NCBI GenBank assembly: GCA_003135995.1
Contig: PNBM01000356.1
Span: 1 to 7,977, forward strand
Length of the DNA: 7,977 nt
Origin: Ignavibacteriota bacterium
GTDB taxonomy: Bacteria; Bacteroidota; Ignavibacteria; Tepidaquicellales; Tepidaquicellaceae
Direction: 5' to 3'
Both the position numbers and the translations under genes were made by a program. The notes beneath the pieces were generated by a model that had not been told where the DNA came from, ran no database searches, and saw only the letters and a program-made list of their open reading frames with translations. Shown here piece after piece: positions 1 through 6,942 of this stretch. Positions within the stretch are counted from its first letter, which is position 1, and every line of letters starts with the position of its first letter.

Positions 1-750
1 AAATCTTATCCATTTGATTTTAAAAAAGAAGAAATTACAAAAAAACAAATAAAATATTTTACAAACTTTGCTGATTTTATTGTCGGTAATATTCCCCATA
101 GTGAAAGCATTCCTAAATGGGATATTATTACTGTAGCCTGCTATAGTATTGATACTAATATATGGAAACCTAATATAAATTATAAATATGACTCTGATGG
201 TAAAAATTCAAAAATAAAAATATTGCACGTAACAAACCACCGGGATGTCAAAGGAACGGGTTTTCTAATTAACGCTTGTAATGAAATTATTAAAGAGGGT
301 TATGATATTGAACTTCAAATAATTGAGAAAACAATAAAATCAAATATTATTAGTCAATTGCCTCATAATGAATTGAAAGAAATCATGAAATCTTGCGATA
401 TTTTAGCGGCTCAATTTTTATATGGGTACGCGGCAACTGAAATTGAAGGTATGAGTTTAGCTAAACCAGTATTATCAAATTTAAGTAATAATTATTTTTT
501 TGATATCGCAAGACGTTATACATACTTTAAGAATTGTCCCATTATATCAACACCTCCTGAAAAAATAAAAGAAAATTTAATAATGCTTATAAAAAATCCT
601 AAACTTCGTGAGGATATTGGGCTTAGAAGCAGGGATTATGTTATAAAATATCACTCACTTGAGGGAATGGGTTTAATGTGGAGTAAAATTGTAGATAAGG
701 TATATTATAATAAAACAGAAAATTTAGATAATTGGTGGAAAGACAGATGA
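1..750 (+). CDS. Glycosyltransferase, GT-B fold, GT4-like (5' truncated)
   Basis: The frame is open from the first base to the TGA at 748-750, giving 249 visible residues without a start, so the N-terminal acceptor domain lies mostly upstream of the window. Residues 25-57 (ADFIVGNIPHS... then YSIDTNIWKP) look like the end of the N-terminal Rossmann domain and the linker of a GT4 enzyme. The donor-binding domain follows: KIKILHVTNH with KGT at about 71-86, a CDILAA segment near 132, and TEIEGMSLAKPVLSN at about 146-160, which matches the donor-site region. GT4 enzymes usually run 350-400 residues, so perhaps 100-150 are missing. The first acid of the EX7E motif is a tyrosine here; only the second (E149) is in place. 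The family transfers a sugar from a nucleotide donor to a growing glycan at the cytoplasmic face. Donor and acceptor are unknown. A TTG at 223 could be read as a start, but the frame and domain continue upstream of it. Confidence 0.8.
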   Translation, partial: KSYPFDFKKEEITKKQIKYFTNFADFIVGNIPHSESIPKWDIITVACYSIDTNIWKPNINYKYDSDGKNSKIKILHVTNHRDVKGTGFLINACNEIIKEGYDIELQIIEKTIKSNIISQLPHNELKEIMKSCDILAAQFLYGYAATEIEGMSLAKPVLSNLSNNYFFDIARRYTYFKNCPIISTPPEKIKENLIMLIKNPKLREDIGLRSRDYVIKYHSLEGMGLMWSKIVDKVYYNKTENLDNWWKDR

Positions 751-824
751 TTTATTATAAAAACAAAATTAATACCGAATACTTTATTAGAAATAGAAAT
801 ATCCGGAATATTATCTCAATTTAA
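747..824 (+). CDS. Possible 25-codon small ORF in the gap before asnB
   Basis: An ATG at 747-749 overlaps the TGA stop of the upstream glycosyltransferase (ATGA), the usual signature of translational coupling. The frame runs 25 codons to a TAA at 822-824, beginning MIYYKNKINTEYF. The product is rich in Asn, Ile, Tyr and Lys, as any AT-rich DNA would give, and resembles nothing I recognise. It ends 23 bases before the asnB-like start. It could be a coupling peptide, the remnant of a decayed gene, or chance. Chance is quite likely, because ATGA overlaps are common in AT-rich sequence. Confidence 0.15.
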   Translation: MIYYKNKINTEYFIRNRNIRNIISI

Positions 825-847
825 TTAATCAAATAAAAAATTTTAAA

Positions 848-2818
848 ATGTGCGGAATAGCAGGTATAATATCCTTTGAAAAAGATGTAGAGGTATCTTT
901 AATAAATCGAATGACAGACATAATAAAATATCGAGGACCTGATGATGAGGGTGCAATTGCCGTATATCGCAATAATCAGGTTAAGGAATTTAAAAGAAAA
1001 GAAGAATTATCAGCTGATGAGGAATATTCTAAAGTTGTATTTGGGCATAGAAGATTGTCAATCATAGATCTCAGCAAATTGGGTCACCAGCCTATGTCCT
1101 TCGATAATAGGAATATATGGCTCACTTATAATGGTGAAATATATAATTATATTGAAATTAAAGAAGAACTTAAATCGTTTGGGTATTCCTTTAATTCCGA
1201 TACTGATACTGAGGTGGTTTTAGCAGCTTATCATAAATGGGGTAAAGAATGCATTAGGAAATTTAATGGTATGTGGGCATTTGCTATTTATGATTTGAGA
1301 ATAGATGAAATTTTTTGTTCCTGTGACCAGCAGGGTATAAAACCATTTTATTATTTTTTAAATAATAATTATTTTTGTTTTGCATCTGAGATAAAGCAAT
1401 TACTTGAAATACCGTTTGTAAATCGAAAAGTTAATAATGAATATATTTTGAATAATATGGGCTTTGGGATTTCGGAACATAAAACTGAAATTACTCTTTT
1501 CGAAAATATAAAAAAATTAAAAACCGGATATAATATTTTAATAAAGAATGTAAAGTCAGACAACCCGCATTTAGATATTTATCAATGGCATGAATTTGAT
1601 TTTTTCAGTGAAAAAAAGAATATTTCCGAAAAAAACGCGATGGAGGAATTCGGAGAATTGTTTTATGACAGTGTGAAATTAAGGCTTAGAAGTGATGTAC
1701 CTGTTGGAACGGCGCTTTCAGGCGGTCTTGATTCATCTTCTATTGTTATGACTATCGATAAAATTCTTAAAGCAAAAGGTGTGAATGAGTTACAAAAAAC
1801 ATTCACAATAGGTTCTGAATTAAGCGAATACGATGAAACCGAATATGCAAAAGAAGTTATTAATAATACAAATTCAAAAGGTTTCTTCCGCACACCTGAT
1901 GCCGATGGCTTCATAAAAAATTTTAATAAGATTTGTTATCATATCGAATTACCATATATATCTTCCAGTTGTTATGCCATTTGGGCAACATATGAACTTG
2001 CACGGGAAAACGACATTACTGTTACTCTTGACGGACAGGGGGCAGATGAGATTATGGGCGGATATGATTATTTTCATACAACTCATTTATTAAATGAATT
2101 TTTAAATACGGGTAAATTTGGAAAATTAATAAATGAAATTACATGTTCGGCTCGAATCTTTGATAAAAACAAAAAAAAGATTGTTTATGATTTAATTAGA
2201 ACCAGATTAAAAAATATACAATATTATTATTATTGTTATCAGAAAAATAGAATTAATAATAGTAAATTATTACGACAGGAATATAAGGATATTGCATTGA
2301 TGATTTTGAAAAATTCTTTTGAAAAGAATCAGGATGAATTTGTAAAAACAAAATATACTTTTAAAAATAATTTAAAAAACTATTTTTACACAATAAGTTT
2401 ACCACAAATATTAATGACGGTCGATAGAATATCTATGGCTCATTCCATTGAAGCAAGACTTCCATATCTCGATTTCCGCCTTATAGAATTTATTAATTCG
2501 TTACCAACAGATTTTAAAGTACGCCAGGCAATTACAAAGTATATCGCCAGATTATTTTTTAAAGGGAAACTTCCGGATAGTATAATTAAAAGAAAAAAAC
2601 TTGGATTTGTAACTTCGGAAATATTATGGTTTAACAAAAAAAATAAAATAATAAATAAAATGATATCCGGAAATTTAAACAGAATATCAGATATATTTGT
2701 GTTGGAGGAAGTGCGAAAGTTGTTTTATAATAATAATATTGCTTCATCTAAAAACAAACATTATTGGAATATATTTTCGCTCAGTACATTATTTAATATA
2801 TTTGATTTAAAGGTTTGA
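848..2818 (+). CDS. asnB: Glutamine-hydrolysing asparagine synthase-family amidotransferase
   Basis: The 656-residue protein has both domains of the AsnB family. The class II glutaminase domain starts MCGIAGI, and Cys2 becomes the nucleophile after Met removal. It carries YRGPDDEG (28-35), GHRRLSIIDLS (66-76), YNGEIYN (94-100) and the SDTDTEV loop (117-123). The ATP-pyrophosphatase synthetase domain carries the SGGLDSS P-loop (291-297), EYDETEYA (327-334), LDGQGADEIMGGY (394-406), a DRISMAHSIEARLPYLD block, and a C-terminal KRKKLGF. It hydrolyses glutamine and uses the ammonia and ATP to amidate a carboxylate. In housekeeping use this is aspartate to asparagine; in glycan loci related proteins amidate sugar acids. 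Its place between glycosyltransferases favours the second role, by inference. The usual ARDR before GIKP reads SCDQ (158-161). The ATG is certain because Cys must be residue 2. No Shine-Dalgarno is visible. The length fits the longer AsnB enzymes. The symbol names the family rather than a proven asparagine synthetase. Confidence 0.93.
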   Translation: MCGIAGIISFEKDVEVSLINRMTDIIKYRGPDDEGAIAVYRNNQVKEFKRKEELSADEEYSKVVFGHRRLSIIDLSKLGHQPMSFDNRNIWLTYNGEIYNYIEIKEELKSFGYSFNSDTDTEVVLAAYHKWGKECIRKFNGMWAFAIYDLRIDEIFCSCDQQGIKPFYYFLNNNYFCFASEIKQLLEIPFVNRKVNNEYILNNMGFGISEHKTEITLFENIKKLKTGYNILIKNVKSDNPHLDIYQWHEFDFFSEKKNISEKNAMEEFGELFYDSVKLRLRSDVPVGTALSGGLDSSSIVMTIDKILKAKGVNELQKTFTIGSELSEYDETEYAKEVINNTNSKGFFRTPDADGFIKNFNKICYHIELPYISSSCYAIWATYELARENDITVTLDGQGADEIMGGYDYFHTTHLLNEFLNTGKFGKLINEITCSARIFDKNKKKIVYDLIRTRLKNIQYYYYCYQKNRINNSKLLRQEYKDIALMILKNSFEKNQDEFVKTKYTFKNNLKNYFYTISLPQILMTVDRISMAHSIEARLPYLDFRLIEFINSLPTDFKVRQAITKYIARLFFKGKLPDSIIKRKKLGFVTSEILWFNKKNKIINKMISGNLNRISDIFVLEEVRKLFYNNNIASSKNKHYWNIFSLSTLFNIFDLKV

Positions 2819-2843
2819 ATTGAATTTTGAATGATATGTCTTA

Positions 2844-4010
2844 ATGAAGATTATTCATATTATAAATTATTTTCAGCATCAAATAGGTTACCAGGAATAT
2901 TTCCTTGCTAAAGAGCAGGCAGAAGCAGGACATAACGTAACAATAATATCTTCTGATCGTTATTTCCCCTTTCCCGATTATGAATCTACTGTAAAAAGCA
3001 TACTTGGAAACAGGTATATAGGCGACAAGGTTGAATTTATTGATGGATTTAAAATAATTCGTTTAAAGAGCGTTTTAGAAAAACCTGCTCAGAGAATATG
3101 GCTTAAAGGATTAGTGAAACAAATTATTAGAATTAAACCGGATTTAATAATATGTCATGGTGTCTATAATTACAATGCCTTAGTAACGTCTTTGTTAAGA
3201 AAATTTCTGAAGTTCTCTATAATTATGGATTCTCACTCACATTATACGGATACTTATAAAGACAGCAAAAATATTTTATCGTTAATTATGAAAATGTGTT
3301 TCCGCTATTTTATTTGGGCAGATGGTAATATAAAATTTGTGGCAGTTACTGAACAAACAAAAGAGTTTATGATAAAAGAACATAAAATAAATGGAAACAA
3401 TATTAATATTATTCCGCTTGGCACAGATATTAACCGGTTTCGTCCTGATGTTGTAAATCGATTACAGGTTAGAAAAGTACTAAATGTCCCGGAAAATGAT
3501 ACATTAATAATTTATACAGGAAAGATAGTTCAAACTAAAGATCCTGCTTTAATAATTGAAGCTTGCTCTGATTTATTCTATAATCAAAATATAAAATTAC
3601 TATTTGTAGGTAATGTAGGTAGAGAATATGCTTATAGATTCGGTAAGCTTAAAGAAGCCTACCAGAAATATATTATTCACATCGAAGCAGTTCCGAATTC
3701 TGAAATTTCAAAATATTATCAAGCTTCGGCTATCGGAGTTTGGCCCAAAGAAGCATCTATGAGCAGTGTAGATGCTATGAGTTGCGGATTACCCATAATT
3801 ATTTGTGATTATTTATCTGAGAGGCTCAAAAATGAAAATGGCATAGGTATTAAAGAAGCCGACCTTAAATCCTTAAAAAAAGCTTTGGAAAAACTTGTCA
3901 TAGATAAAAAATTATGTATTCAAATGGGTAAAAATGGAAGAATGTTAGCTGAAGAAGAATATAGTTGGAAATCTATAGCTCAGAAATTTCTAAATTTGGC
4001 AGATATATAA
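2844..4010 (+). CDS. Glycosyltransferase, GT4-like
   Basis: This 388-residue protein has GT-B architecture. The N-terminal Rossmann start is MKIIHIINYF, with LAKEQAEAGHNVTIIS (21-36), typical of GT4 enzymes, and KPDLIICHG (98-106). The inter-domain segment INIIPLGTDINRFRP spans 187-201. The donor domain opens at LIIYTGKIVQTKDP (221-234), with KLLFVGNVG near 251-259 and WPKEASMSSVDAMSCGLPII at 300-319. In that last motif the canonical EX7E is altered: the first position is Lys302 with Glu303 beside it, and the second acid is Asp310. A WP-x-ExSMS-x-x-DA form occurs in a recognisable GT4 subgroup, so the enzyme is probably active. It starts 25 bp after the asnB-like stop and stops 11 bp before the epimerase, consistent with one operon. 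No signal peptide or membrane helix is seen, as expected for a cytoplasmic enzyme acting at the inner membrane. Donor and acceptor are unknown. Confidence 0.88.
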   Translation: MKIIHIINYFQHQIGYQEYFLAKEQAEAGHNVTIISSDRYFPFPDYESTVKSILGNRYIGDKVEFIDGFKIIRLKSVLEKPAQRIWLKGLVKQIIRIKPDLIICHGVYNYNALVTSLLRKFLKFSIIMDSHSHYTDTYKDSKNILSLIMKMCFRYFIWADGNIKFVAVTEQTKEFMIKEHKINGNNINIIPLGTDINRFRPDVVNRLQVRKVLNVPENDTLIIYTGKIVQTKDPALIIEACSDLFYNQNIKLLFVGNVGREYAYRFGKLKEAYQKYIIHIEAVPNSEISKYYQASAIGVWPKEASMSSVDAMSCGLPIIICDYLSERLKNENGIGIKEADLKSLKKALEKLVIDKKLCIQMGKNGRMLAEEEYSWKSIAQKFLNLADI

Positions 4011-4021
4011 AATTGGGTTCA

Positions 4022-4888
4022 ATGGAAAATAAAATAAAAATATTAGTAACAGGAAGCTCTGGATTTGTCGGAAGCCATTTAGTAAAAGAATTATTAAGAA
4101 AAGATTTTTCTGTTTCCGAAGTTGATATTTCAACAGGAATAAACCTGACAACTATCGGTTCTTTAAAAGATGTCAAAAAGGTTGACATAGTTATTCATTT
4201 GGCTGCGAAAATATTTTCTCCGGAAGCCTTTATAAATCCTCTTGATTATTATTTTAATAATATTAACAGCACTTTGAATGTTTTGGAATTTTGCAGAGAA
4301 AATGGTTCCAAATTAATTTTTGCGAGTTCTTACGTTTATGGTATACCTGAATATTTACCGGTTGATGAAGAGCATCCTGTTTCCCATTTTAATCCATATG
4401 CTTCGAGTAAAATTATTTGTGAGAATCTATGCAAAGGATATTATGATAATTTCGGGGTAAGGGTCATAATATTGAGACCTTCAAATATTTTTGGATATGG
4501 TCAGGATAAAAAGTTTTTAATACCATCAATAATGTCCCAATTAAAAAATGGAGTTGTATATCTTGGAAATTCAATGCCTAAAAGGGATTTTGTTTATATA
4601 GATGATTTAGTAAATGCTTATATAAAAGCAATTGAATATAATGTTGAAAATTTTAACATATTCAATATTGCTATGGGAGTAAGCTATTCTGTTTCTGAGA
4701 TTATTAGTATCATCAAAGATTTGCTTCCCTTTGATTTTAGAGTTATTTATTCAGGGGAGAAGAGGAAAAATGAAATATTAGACACTGTGGAAAACATTCA
4801 AAAAGCAAGAAAATTCCTAAAATGGAATCCTGAAGTTAATTTGATTTCCGGAATAAAAAAAATGCTTGTAAATAATAATATCATTTAA
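4022..4888 (+). CDS. NAD-dependent nucleotide-sugar epimerase/dehydratase (extended SDR)
   Basis: The 288-residue protein belongs to the extended short-chain dehydrogenase/reductase family, which oxidises a nucleotide sugar and then epimerises or dehydrates it. The dinucleotide-binding motif TGSSGFVG (10-17) is followed by Asp35 at the end of the second strand, which favours NAD over NADP. HLAA lies at 59-62. The catalytic set is Ser102 in ASSYVYG and Tyr126/Lys130 in NPYASSK. RPSNIFGYGQ (152-161) and RDFVYIDDLVNA (188-199) are the usual substrate-side blocks, and the C-terminus LKWNPEVNL is family-like. It is slightly shorter than GalE (about 340 residues). I chose the ATG at 4022 because it places the nucleotide motif at residue 10 and lies 11 bp after the preceding stop. 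A TTG start at 3965 would add 19 unlikely residues encoded inside the previous gene. The reaction could be 4-epimerisation (GalE-like), 4,6-dehydration or 4-keto reduction; the motifs do not decide. Confidence 0.88.
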   Translation: MENKIKILVTGSSGFVGSHLVKELLRKDFSVSEVDISTGINLTTIGSLKDVKKVDIVIHLAAKIFSPEAFINPLDYYFNNINSTLNVLEFCRENGSKLIFASSYVYGIPEYLPVDEEHPVSHFNPYASSKIICENLCKGYYDNFGVRVIILRPSNIFGYGQDKKFLIPSIMSQLKNGVVYLGNSMPKRDFVYIDDLVNAYIKAIEYNVENFNIFNIAMGVSYSVSEIISIIKDLLPFDFRVIYSGEKRKNEILDTVENIQKARKFLKWNPEVNLISGIKKMLVNNNII

Positions 4889-6093
4889 TGAGAATTGTAT
4901 GGCTTTCTCAATACCCGGTTGATATAATTCCTGATGATTATGTTGTTTATGATAAATCAAAAGTTTTTCATCCTTCTACCTGGGTTGTTAACTTAGCAGA
5001 TGGATTAGCAAAATCGGACGAGATAGAACTGCATATTATTACCGAATCCAGCTGGGTAAAAAAAGATTACCGATTTAAATATAATAATATAAACTTTCAT
5101 ATTTTAAGAAGTCCTTACTCAATACCATTTACGACAAAAAACATTAGGGGTTTATATCATTTCGATATTTTGACTAAATATTATTTTAGTTATCTTAAGT
5201 TTAAAAAAGAAATATATTCAATAAATCCCGATCTGATTCATTCGCAAGGTACAGAAGGTCTTTATTCTTATGTAGCCTCGAAAACTTCTTATCCTTATTT
5301 AATAACTTTGAATGGAATTATTAGCATTTTGGGAAATATGTATGAAGGGAAAATCTGGAAACCAATATCACTGATGGAGAAAGAAACAATTGTGAAATCA
5401 AATTTCTTTATTTCACATGCAGATTTTTGTGATGAATTTATAAGAAATCTTAATAAAAATGCAAAAATTTTTAAAATTGATGATATAACAAAAGATGAAT
5501 ATTTTAATATAAAAAGAGAACCTGTCAAGAATTCAATTTTATTCATTGCATATCCTACGAAAACTAAAGGCTTGAAAGAGCTGATTCTGACTTTTAATGA
5601 AATTTATTTTCAATATGATGATATTAAAATAATAGTAGTTGGTAATTATGATGAAAATTATAAAAAATCATTATTAAGTTTATTAAAATCTCATGAAGCA
5701 AAAGATAAAATTATATTTAAAGGATTTTTAAGTAACCAAAATCTGTTAATTGAATTCTCAAAAGCTGACCTTTTTGTCTTTCCGTCATATTTTGAAACAA
5801 GTCCTAATGTTATCATGGAAGCAATGTCGGCAGGTGTTCCAATAATAACAACAAATGTAGGTGGAATTCCGGATATGATTAGCGATGGTTATACAGGACT
5901 TTTAGTAGAACCTAAAAATTCTGTTGACCTGAAAAGTAAAATTACCTTTTTATTAGATAATCCTGAACTTAAAGTGTTTTTAGGTAATAATGCAAGGATT
6001 GAAGCAAAAAAAAGATTTAAGAATAAAATTGTTGTAGAAAAGGTGTTATCGGCTTATAAATATGTTATCGATAATTCAAATAAGATCAAATAG
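4888..6093 (+). CDS. Glycosyltransferase, GT4 family
   Basis: The 401-residue protein is a complete GT4 enzyme. It begins MRIVWLSQYPVD, with TWVVNLADGL (31-40) and NPDLIHSQGTEGLYS (113-127) in the N-terminal domain. The donor domain begins at SILFIAYPTKTKGLKELI (216-233), with IIVVGNYDE (248-256), FKGFLSNQNLL (277-287) and ADLFVFPSYFETSPN. The donor-site EX7E motif is canonical: Glu303 and Glu311 in FETSPNVIMEAMSAGVPII (302-320). The following NVGGIPDMISDGYTGLLV (323-340) is typical of retaining GT4 transferases. Its ATG shares one base with the epimerase stop (TAATG), so the two are probably translationally coupled, and the epimerase may supply the sugar this enzyme uses (inference). There is no membrane segment. 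Donor, acceptor and linkage are unknown. Confidence 0.92.
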   Translation: MRIVWLSQYPVDIIPDDYVVYDKSKVFHPSTWVVNLADGLAKSDEIELHIITESSWVKKDYRFKYNNINFHILRSPYSIPFTTKNIRGLYHFDILTKYYFSYLKFKKEIYSINPDLIHSQGTEGLYSYVASKTSYPYLITLNGIISILGNMYEGKIWKPISLMEKETIVKSNFFISHADFCDEFIRNLNKNAKIFKIDDITKDEYFNIKREPVKNSILFIAYPTKTKGLKELILTFNEIYFQYDDIKIIVVGNYDENYKKSLLSLLKSHEAKDKIIFKGFLSNQNLLIEFSKADLFVFPSYFETSPNVIMEAMSAGVPIITTNVGGIPDMISDGYTGLLVEPKNSVDLKSKITFLLDNPELKVFLGNNARIEAKKRFKNKIVVEKVLSAYKYVIDNSNKIK

Positions 6094-6240
6094 ATTTTTA
6101 GTTCTGCAAGATTATTATTTAGCTGTTATAATATATATCAAAATTTTCACGAAATTCATTTAATACTATTTATTATTCCAAATATGAATGTAAATATTAG
6201 CGTAAAATATTTTTTGAAATAGTTTATAATAATTTAAAAA
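6094..6240 (+). promoter_or_regulatory. AT-rich 147-bp spacer, possible promoter for the second block
   Basis: This is the longest non-coding gap in the window and it is extremely AT-rich (7 G or C in the last 60 bases). It holds two TATAAT hexamers, at 6127-6132 and 6225-6230, neither with a good -35 partner 17 bp upstream. Near 6208-6216 a TA-N3-TTTG is one base longer than the Bacteroidota -7 element TAnnTTTG. I see no convincing hairpin terminator and no coding potential. A promoter here is plausible because base composition changes just downstream, but in such AT-rich DNA these matches carry little weight. Confidence 0.2.
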
Positions 6241-6942
6241 ATGCATAAAGCAGTTATTTTAGCCGGTGGATTAGGTAACAGGTTAAAACCTTTAACTCAG
6301 TCTATACCTAAACCTCTTCTCCCGATCGGCGAAAAGTCGGTGCTGGAAATTCAGTTGCAGCACCTTGCTCAAAGCGGTATTACTGAAATATATATTGCCA
6401 CAAATTACAAGGCAGATTACGTTGAATCGTTCATAGGTGACGGGGTAAAATACGGAGTTAATGTCAAATTCAGTAAAGAAGATATCCCGCTTGGGACCTG
6501 CGGACCGCTGTCTTTATTAAGAGATGATTTAACCGAACCTTTTATTCTTATGAATGGAGACATATTAAGTAACATTGATTTCAGGAAACTCCTCGACAGC
6601 AGTTTAAAAAACGATTCATTGTTAACAGTCGTGACAAAAGAAATCAGAACACCGTTTAATTTCGGAAGCGTTAAAGTGAAAGATGAATTTATAGTCGGCG
6701 TTGAAGAAAAACCGGATTTGGTTTTAGAAATACTCGCGGGAATATATTTGATGAAGCCGGAGATACTTGGTCTGGTTCCCAGGAATGAATATTTTGGTAT
6801 CGATAGTTTAATAAAAAAAATGCTTGCTGAAAAAATGAATATTTCGAGACATTTAATGAAAGAATACTGGCTCGATATCGGAAGACTGGACGATTATGAG
6901 GAAGCTCAAATAGCCTATGAAAAACACTTCAAAAAATATTGA
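6241..6942 (+). CDS. Sugar-1-phosphate nucleotidyltransferase, single-domain
   Basis: The 233-residue protein is a short NTP_transferase-fold enzyme that joins a sugar 1-phosphate to an NTP, releasing pyrophosphate and giving an NDP-sugar. The N-terminal signature LAGGLGNRLKPLTQSIPKPL (7-26) binds the nucleotide phosphates, and Lys24 is the conserved lysine. GIT at 46-48, PLGTCGPLSLL (83-93), the metal-binding NGD at 105-107, a VEEKP block near 154-158 and the C-terminal YWLDIGRLDDYEEAQ all fit. There is no C-terminal acyltransferase or CBS domain, so it matches the size of mannose-1-phosphate or heptose-1-phosphate guanylyltransferase-like proteins rather than GlmU or CBS-bearing PtmE. GDP specificity is only a guess. 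The ATG follows an A-rich stretch without a Shine-Dalgarno, and the motif at residue 7 supports this start. The gene is visibly richer in G+C than those before it (29 of 60 bases in both 6301-6360 and 6481-6540). It overlaps the next gene by 26 bases. Confidence 0.9.
   Translation: MHKAVILAGGLGNRLKPLTQSIPKPLLPIGEKSVLEIQLQHLAQSGITEIYIATNYKADYVESFIGDGVKYGVNVKFSKEDIPLGTCGPLSLLRDDLTEPFILMNGDILSNIDFRKLLDSSLKNDSLLTVVTKEIRTPFNFGSVKVKDEFIVGVEEKPDLVLEILAGIYLMKPEILGLVPRNEYFGIDSLIKKMLAEKMNISRHLMKEYWLDIGRLDDYEEAQIAYEKHFKKY

Noticed and set aside
223..750. A TTG at 223 as the start of a 175-residue protein
   Set aside because: The same frame is open to the first base of the window, and residues upstream of 223 fit the linker of a GT-B transferase, so the gene is truncated by the window edge.
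751..847. TCCGGA-centred near-palindrome in the gap before the asnB-like gene as an operator or terminator
   Set aside because: The symmetry extends only a few A/T bases beyond TCCGGA, there is no stable stem with a T-tract, and similar ATATCCGG strings occur inside coding sequence nearby.
2219..2237. Short TAT/ATT trinucleotide run as a possible phase-variable repeat
   Set aside because: It is only a few units long, encodes a tyrosine run within the gene, and trinucleotide length changes would not shift the frame.
1369..2637. Minus-strand open frames of about 64-83 codons opposite the asnB-like gene
   Set aside because: They lie wholly opposite a gene with clear motifs along its length, have no recognisable domains, and are expected by chance in AT-rich coding DNA.
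3965..4021. A TTG start for the epimerase inside the preceding glycosyltransferase gene
   Set aside because: It would add 19 residues before a standard SDR N-terminus. The ATG at 4022 puts TGSSGFVG at the usual place and follows the previous stop by 11 bp.
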